The position numbers and the translations under genes are program-made. The notes beneath the pieces were generated by a model. The model worked only from the letters and a program-made list of their open reading frames with translations. It did no database searches and was not told where the DNA came from. Shown here piece after piece: positions 7,305-11,347 of a stretch of DNA of 13,972 bases. Source of the DNA: Alphaproteobacteria bacterium (GTDB taxonomy: Bacteria > Pseudomonadota > Alphaproteobacteria > Acetobacterales > Acetobacteraceae); NCBI GenBank assembly GCA_013298245.1, contig JAAFHD010000048.1:1-13972 (forward strand). Reading direction: 5' to 3'. Each line of letters starts with the position of its first letter. Within the stretch, counting starts at the first letter, position 1.

Positions 7305-7984
7305 GCCGGCACCGCGAAGACATCCGCCGGCATCTCGGGATGCGCGTGGCGCAGCCACAGCCGTTCGACCAAGCCACGCGCGGCGGCCATGCGCCATTCG
7401 GCGCTGCCGCGCCAATCGGAGAGCGGCGTGAAGTCCAGCGCGGCGGCGGCTTCGCGCGCGGTTTCGCGCGTCAGCGCGCGGCCGGTCAGCGCGGCCTCGG
7501 CGCCCGTTGCGCGGCGCGTCGTCGCCGCCATCCCGCCGAAGGCGATGCGCGCGCGCGCCACCACGCCGCCCGCGAATTCCACACACGCCACCATCGCCAC
7601 CGCCGAGATATCCTGGTCATGCCGGCGCGAGAGTTTTTCCGCCACCAGCAGCGCGCCAGGTGCCGGGCGCGGCAGTCGGATGGCGGCGATGATCTCATCC
7701 GCCGCCAGCGCGTTGCGCCGATAGTCCAACAGGAATTCCGCAACCGGCATGTCGCGCGCGCTGGTCTCCACCACCGCATCTAGTGCCAGCAGGATCGGCA
7801 GCGCATCGCCGATGGGCGAGGCAGTGCCAAGATTGCCACCCACCGTCCCCATCGCGCGGATCTGCCGTGAACCCAGCCGCGCGAGATAATGCGCAAACGG
7901 CGCGAAATCCGTGTCGCCCGCACATGCCGCATGCAGCGCCGAATAGGGTTCTGCCGCGCCGATGCGGATGCCCGCGCCATCCAC
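7301..7984 (-). CDS. C-terminal xdhA fragment: FAD-binding domain remainder
   Basis: The open frame downstream of the TAA, in the same phase as the N-terminal part. If translated separately it could start at GTG 7984, 15 nt after the stop, giving 227 residues; no convincing Shine-Dalgarno precedes that codon. It contains the second FAD loop, GTVGGNLGTASPIGDALP (residues 46-63), a KLSRR-DQDIS segment and the C-terminal CO-dehydrogenase-flavoprotein-like region. It lacks the AGGTDLG loop, so on its own it is unlikely to bind FAD. It ends in an ATGA overlap with xdhB. Confidence 0.6.
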   Translation of the reverse strand: MDGAGIRIGAAEPYSALHAACAGDTDFAPFAHYLARLGSRQIRAMGTVGGNLGTASPIGDALPILLALDAVVETSARDMPVAEFLLDYRRNALAADEIIAAIRLPRPAPGALLVAEKLSRRHDQDISAVAMVACVEFAGGVVARARIAFGGMAATTRRATGAEAALTGRALTRETAREAAAALDFTPLSDWRGSAEWRMAAARGLVERLWLRHAHPEMPADVFAVPA

Positions 7985-7999
7985 GCGCAGCCCGCGCAG

Positions 8000-8002
8000 T
8001 TA
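8000..8002 (-). other. In-frame TAA stop within xdhA
   Basis: The plus-strand trinucleotide tta (8000-8002) reads TAA in the xdhA frame. The distance from the ATG at 8662 to the downstream frame is an exact multiple of three, so this is a point nonsense change, not a frameshift. One base (TAA to GAA) restores a Pro-Glu-Leu sequence common in XdhA proteins. Confidence 0.9.
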
Positions 8003-8662
8003 GGGAATGTTCAACAGCCCAATCACTGCCGGTGGATTCTCCCGATGTTCGGAAAACCGCAGGCCCAAATCCGTGCCGCCCGCCAGCAACCAGGCATCGG
8101 GCAGCGCGCGCTTCAGCGCCACCGCCTCGGCCAATGTCGCGGGCAGATGAAACACTTGTCCAGGTGCCGCGAACACAGCCGCCGTGGGCGTCGTCACGGC
8201 GCTCTGCGCGCCGTCATCCCGCATGCTCTCCATCGCCTCCAGGATCGGCCGATAGCCGGTGCAGCGGCACAGGTTTCCGGCCAGCGCCTCATGCGGATCG
8301 CCACCCTCGCGCGTCCAGGCCCAGGCGGACATGACAATACCCGGCGTGCAGAAACCGCATTGCGTGCCATCCGCATCCGCCAGCGCCTCGGCCACCGCGA
8401 GGCCAATGCCCTCCACCGTGCGGATCGCGCGGCCATGCATCTGGCCCAGCGTGGCCAGACAGGCATTGATCGGCTCGCGCCGCGCGCCATCCTCCAGCAC
8501 CACGGTGCAGGCGCCGCAATCGCCCTCCGCGCAGCCTTCCTTGGTGCCGGTCAGGCGCGCGCCTTCGCGCAGCCAGTCCAGCAGAGTCTGCGTGGGCACC
8601 GTGTCGGCGGGCAGCGTGATGCGCTGCCCGTTCAGGGTGAAGGCGATCCGGTTATCTTGCAT
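8000..8662 (-). CDS. xdhA: N-terminal xdhA fragment: two [2Fe-2S] domains plus start of FAD domain
   Basis: A 220-residue product if translation stops at the TAA. The plant-ferredoxin-type cluster is ligated by Cys44, Cys49, Cys52 and Cys68 (GCAEGDCGAC core). The second cluster has Cys102 and Cys105 (QCGFCTPG) and Cys132 and Cys134 (NLCRCTGYR). Residues 170-220 begin the FAD domain, with AGGTDLG at 194-200. The ATG at 8662 is 27 nt after the stop of the DUF1185 gene; the ribosome site is weak. The Fe-S domain could fold, but electron transfer to FAD/NAD would be lost without the downstream part. Confidence 0.85.
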   Translation of the reverse strand: MQDNRIAFTLNGQRITLPADTVPTQTLLDWLREGARLTGTKEGCAEGDCGACTVVLEDGARREPINACLATLGQMHGRAIRTVEGIGLAVAEALADADGTQCGFCTPGIVMSAWAWTREGGDPHEALAGNLCRCTGYRPILEAMESMRDDGAQSAVTTPTAAVFAAPGQVFHLPATLAEAVALKRALPDAWLLAGGTDLGLRFSEHRENPPAVIGLLNIP

Positions 8663-8689
8663 GCGCGTAATCTGCGGCGCAGCGGGGCT

Positions 8690-9259
8690 TCAGCGCAAGC
8701 CGTCCTTGCCCTGGATCTGATCCACGGTCAGCCCGCCGATGCGCGGCAGCGGCCTGCCACCCGCCGCCAGCGCCAGGCACAGCAGAATTTCATCGGCCAT
8801 CGGCGCATCGGTCACGCGCGCCTCGATCGCGTCGAAATGGCTGCGCACGAAGGCGGCGTCCTTGTGGCCCAGCGGCACGTCGATCACGGCGCCCATGCCG
8901 GCGCGTTTCTTCGCCGATGGAATCAACGCCGCACCGCCACCCAAGGCGGCACGCACCGGCGCACCCATCTTCGGGTGCAGCAGGGCGGCTGCGTGTTCCA
9001 ACTCGCCCGCTTCGCCCACAATCGCCGCCTTGCCATAGCCCTGCGCCGGCGCGCCGAGTGCCGCCAGGGCGCGTTCCACCAGCAGCGCGCCCAGCGCCTC
9101 GCCAGCTTCGATCAGCACCGAGACATCGGGGTTGTAGTGCCCGGCCAGCGGGTTCTTCAGCACCGCACAGGCGACCGCGCGACGGATGGGCGGCGTGATG
9201 TCGCGGTCCATCTCGGTCAGCGTGTCTTCAACAAACGTCACCAGCTTGCGGATCTTCAT
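8690..9259 (-). CDS. DUF1185 / AA_synth (PF06684) family protein
   Basis: A 189-residue protein, the full usual length of the family. Recognisable blocks are NPLAGHY (36-42), YGKAAIVGEAGELEHAAALL (74-93), LHPKMGAP, LGGGAALIPSAKK, an IDVPLGHKDAAFVRSHFDA segment and VTDAPMADEI. The family has a chorismate-mutase-like (Bacillus AroH) fold and is annotated 'amino acid synthesis' on structural grounds; its reaction is unproven as far as I know. GGAGG (9265-9269), 5 nt upstream, supports the ATG at 9259. The gene lies between the enamidase-like amidohydrolase (55-bp gap) and xdhA (27-bp gap) on one strand, so a role in the same catabolic pathway, perhaps on the ring-opened enamine/amide product, is inferred. 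It is soluble, with no signal peptide. Confidence 0.85.
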   Translation of the reverse strand: MKIRKLVTFVEDTLTEMDRDITPPIRRAVACAVLKNPLAGHYNPDVSVLIEAGEALGALLVERALAALGAPAQGYGKAAIVGEAGELEHAAALLHPKMGAPVRAALGGGAALIPSAKKRAGMGAVIDVPLGHKDAAFVRSHFDAIEARVTDAPMADEILLCLALAAGGRPLPRIGGLTVDQIQGKDGLR

Positions 9260-9264
9260 CCCTG

Positions 9265-9269
9265 CCTCC
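9265..9269 (-). promoter_or_regulatory. Shine-Dalgarno of the DUF1185 gene
   Basis: GGAGG on the minus strand, 5 nt before the ATG at 9259. Confidence 0.65.
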
Positions 9270-9314
9270 GATGGTTTGAGCGCCGCAGGCGCGAAAAGCT
9301 GAATCGGCGGCGCA

Positions 9315-10457
9315 TCATGCTAGCTCCGGCACGCGCGCCGCGGGCGGCGTGTTGCGGCTGCGCGCACCAACACGCACCTCGCCATCGATCACCACCAGGC
9401 CGATGCCTGGCAGATCACCCAGCGCCAGGCTTTCCGACGCGTCGCGCCCAGCACCGCCGATCGGTGCATCGATGAACACTATATCCGCCGGCCGCCCCGC
9501 CGCCAGCACGCCTTGTTCCAAACCGCGCCACTTCCCGATGTTGCCGCTGCCCGCCGCGATGGCGAGCCCCGCATCCAAGCCCCCGACACTCGCCAAAAAC
9601 GACACCGTGCGCAGCACCCCCAACGGCTGCACGCCCGAACCAGCCGGGCTGTCCGTGCCCAACACCAACCGGTCCAACCGCCCCATCTCGCGCAACGTGT
9701 TCAGCGCATGCAGCGCGGTGCGCGGATTGCCGTTGTGCACGATCTCGATGGCGCGCGTCGTCGCCGCCATCACGCGCGTCAGTTCCTCCGCCGAAAGGCT
9801 GGTCGGGCCGCCATTGATGTGTGCGACGATATCCGCATCCGCCGCCACCACCTGGTCGAAGCCCATGCGGTTGGACCCCGCGATGGAAGGCCCGCCGCAA
9901 TGGATCATCATGTTCAGCCCGGCCGCGCGCGCCCAGGCGGCGTGCTGCGCAACCTCCTCCGGCTCGCGAATGGAACCAAGGCCGATCTCGCCCAGCAACT
10001 GCACGCCCGCCGCGCCGCATTCGGCGTAGTCCGCGGCCGTCATGCCGCGCTCCGCAACGGGCGCGCCGGCGATCACCTTCGCACCCAGCGGCCGGAACGC
10101 GGAGAAACAACGCTGCGCCGCGATCGCCAGCGCCTTCACGCCCACGGGGTCCTTCGGTCGGCCGGGGATATGCACCTCGCCCGCACTCAGCATGGTGGTG
10201 ACACCGCCCTGCACGAAGGCCTCGATCCAACCCAGCTGGTTCTGCCGCGGCGTCCAGTCGCCAAAGGCGGGGTGCACGTGATTGTCGATCAGCCCGGGCA
10301 TCACCGCGCAGCCCTTCGCATCCCAGACCGCGCCCGCACCTTGCAGCCCGCGCCCGATCGCCGCGATCCGCCCGCCCTCGACCAGGATGGAATCCGCATC
10401 CAGCACCGGGTTCGCGACATCGCCGCTGAACATCAGCCCGATATTCTTGATCAGCAT
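9315..10457 (-). CDS. Enamidase-like binuclear-metal amidohydrolase
   Basis: A 380-residue amidohydrolase-superfamily enzyme: an N-terminal beta-sandwich strand, a TIM barrel, then the closing sandwich. The metal ligands are HVH (His60, His62), Glu157 in GEIGLG, His186, His213 in AHINGGP and Asp269 in GTDSPAG. Glu157 sits where most relatives have a carbamylated Lys; this, with GVTTMLSAG, PGRPKDPVG, HINGGPTS, NGNPRTA and the C-terminal SRNTPPA, recalls Eubacterium barkeri enamidase (Ena, 385 residues), which opens 1,4,5,6-tetrahydro-6-oxonicotinate to 2-formylglutarate. The similarity is from memory, not a search. The ATG at 10457 is preferred over 10463 because AGGAG (10465-10469) is 7 nt away. 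It is first in the leftward operon. The exact substrate lactam is unknown; isoaspartyl-dipeptidase or imidazolonepropionase-like function is less likely. Confidence 0.85.
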   Translation of the reverse strand: MLIKNIGLMFSGDVANPVLDADSILVEGGRIAAIGRGLQGAGAVWDAKGCAVMPGLIDNHVHPAFGDWTPRQNQLGWIEAFVQGGVTTMLSAGEVHIPGRPKDPVGVKALAIAAQRCFSAFRPLGAKVIAGAPVAERGMTAADYAECGAAGVQLLGEIGLGSIREPEEVAQHAAWARAAGLNMMIHCGGPSIAGSNRMGFDQVVAADADIVAHINGGPTSLSAEELTRVMAATTRAIEIVHNGNPRTALHALNTLREMGRLDRLVLGTDSPAGSGVQPLGVLRTVSFLASVGGLDAGLAIAAGSGNIGKWRGLEQGVLAAGRPADIVFIDAPIGGAGRDASESLALGDLPGIGLVVIDGEVRVGARSRNTPPAARVPELA

Positions 10458-10525
10458 CCGCATTCTCCTCGTTGGCGCAGTATTTGCCGGTTGAGTGCCG
10501 CGCGAACAGCCCCTATGCCCCATGC
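10458..10525. promoter_or_regulatory. Divergent promoter region of the two catabolic gene sets
   Basis: The only divergent gap in the window, 68 bp between the amidohydrolase and the FAD-subunit gene. Leftward, AATACT (10479-10484 reversed) with TTCGCG (10501-10506 reversed), spacer 16, is a weak sigma70-like pair. Rightward, TTGAGT (10491-10496) and TATGCC (10514-10519), spacer 17, would start RNA at about 10526, the A of the ATG. The two candidate promoters overlap, so one regulator could control both directions. Element calls are tentative, and no regulator gene is present. Confidence 0.45.
10465..10469 (-). promoter_or_regulatory. Shine-Dalgarno of the amidohydrolase
   Basis: AGGAG on the minus strand, 7 nt before the ATG at 10457 but only 1 nt before the ATG at 10463. 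It therefore selects the inner start. Confidence 0.7.
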
Positions 10526-11347
10526 ATGGACGCCTATTTCCGACCGACCTCGCTCCCCGACGCGCTGGACCTCATGGCGCAGCACCGCCCGCAACCCTTG
10601 GCCGGCGGTACCGACCTCTACCCATGGATGACCGGCGCGGAAGTGTGGGGGCCGCGCCCCGCGCTGAATTGGCTGGACATCTCAGGGCTAGCGGCGCTGC
10701 GCGGTGTGTCGGCCACGCGCATCGGCGCGCTGGCCACCTGGACGGAGGTGGCGGATGCCGCGCTGCCGCCGGCCTTCCGCGCGCTGCAACAAGCCGCGCG
10801 CCAGGTGGGCGGGCGGCAAGTGCAGAACCGCGGCACGGTGCTCGGCAATCTGTGCAATGCCTCGCCGGCCGCCGATGGTGTGCCGCCCTTGCTGCTGCTG
10901 GACGCAGAGGTGGAATTGGCCAGCGCGGCGGGCACGCGGCGCATCCCGCTGTCGCAATTCATCCTGCACAATCGGCGTACCGCGCGGGCGCCTGAGGAAA
11001 TCGCGGTGGCACTGCACATGCCCGCGCAACCCGATGCGCAAAGCCGCTTCGAGAAACTCGGCGCGCGCAAGCAGCTGGTGATTTCCATCGCTATGGCGGC
11101 GGGCCTGGCGCGCTGGGATGGCGCGCGCATCGCGCAGGTGCGCGTCGCGATCGGCGCCTGTTCGCCTGTCGCGCGCCGGCTGCTGGGCCTTGAAGCGGCG
11201 CTGCTGGGTGCCACGCACGAGGAGGCCGCGCGCATCATCGCACGCGTGCCATTGCCGGAGCTCTCGCCCATCGCGGATGTGCGTGGCAGCGCCGAATACC
11301 GCGCCGCCGCCGCGCGCGAAGTCATCGCCCGCGCGGTGCTGGCATGA
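10526..11347 (+). CDS. FAD-binding subunit of a molybdenum hydroxylase (CoxM/NdhF type)
   Basis: A 273-residue FAD subunit of the xanthine dehydrogenase/CO dehydrogenase medium-chain family (usually about 280-290). It starts with YFRPTSLPDAL and has the two FAD loops LAGGTDLYP (25-33) and RGTVLGNLCNASPAADG (102-118); the C-terminal domain includes EKLGARKQLVIS and DVRGSAEYR. It passes electrons from the [2Fe-2S] clusters of its partner to the physiological acceptor. The ATG at 10526 is the first credible start in frame; no Shine-Dalgarno precedes it, and a promoter reading would place the transcript start at this ATG. Its stop overlaps the next start as ATGA, so the two subunits are coupled. 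It is distinct from the XdhA FAD domain and belongs to the rightward hydroxylase. Confidence 0.93.
   Translation: MDAYFRPTSLPDALDLMAQHRPQPLAGGTDLYPWMTGAEVWGPRPALNWLDISGLAALRGVSATRIGALATWTEVADAALPPAFRALQQAARQVGGRQVQNRGTVLGNLCNASPAADGVPPLLLLDAEVELASAAGTRRIPLSQFILHNRRTARAPEEIAVALHMPAQPDAQSRFEKLGARKQLVISIAMAAGLARWDGARIAQVRVAIGACSPVARRLLGLEAALLGATHEEAARIIARVPLPELSPIADVRGSAEYRAAAAREVIARAVLA

Larger units (their letters stand above)
7301..8662 (-). pseudogene. xdhA: xdhA, Fe-S/FAD subunit of xanthine dehydrogenase, interrupted by an in-frame TAA
   Basis: Read as one frame this is a 453-position XdhA, near family length, with an N-terminal 2Fe-2S domain, a second 2Fe-2S domain and a FAD-binding domain. 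Codon 221 (8000-8002) is TAA, yet the frame stays open on both sides and the homology continues across it: INIP-type sequence, stop, then LRGLRVDG. A GAA (Glu)-to-TAA change is the simplest origin because PEL is usual at this spot. The frame resumes without shift and reaches the ATGA overlap with xdhB. If real, the stop separates FAD loop 1 (AGGTDLG) from FAD loop 2 (GGNLGTASPIGD). Recent nonsense mutation, sequencing error, readthrough or a two-chain subunit are the options; the first two are most likely. Confidence 0.8.

Noticed and set aside
5091..7724. 877-codon plus-strand open frame opposite xdhB
   Set aside because: A codon-bias shadow of xdhB and the xdhA end: Gly/Ala/His-rich with no recognisable domain.
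7985..8002. Programmed frameshift or selenocysteine-like recoding in xdhA
   Set aside because: The phase does not change, so no frameshift is needed. The stop is TAA, not TGA, which excludes selenocysteine, and no downstream recoding structure is evident.
7889..9475. 528-codon plus-strand open frame opposite xdhA and DUF1185
   Set aside because: Arg/His/Gln-rich translation crossing several real genes on the other strand; no motifs.
10458..10523. N-terminal extension of the amidohydrolase
   Set aside because: It covers the divergent promoter gap and has no homology; AGGAG at 10465-10469 selects the ATG at 10457.
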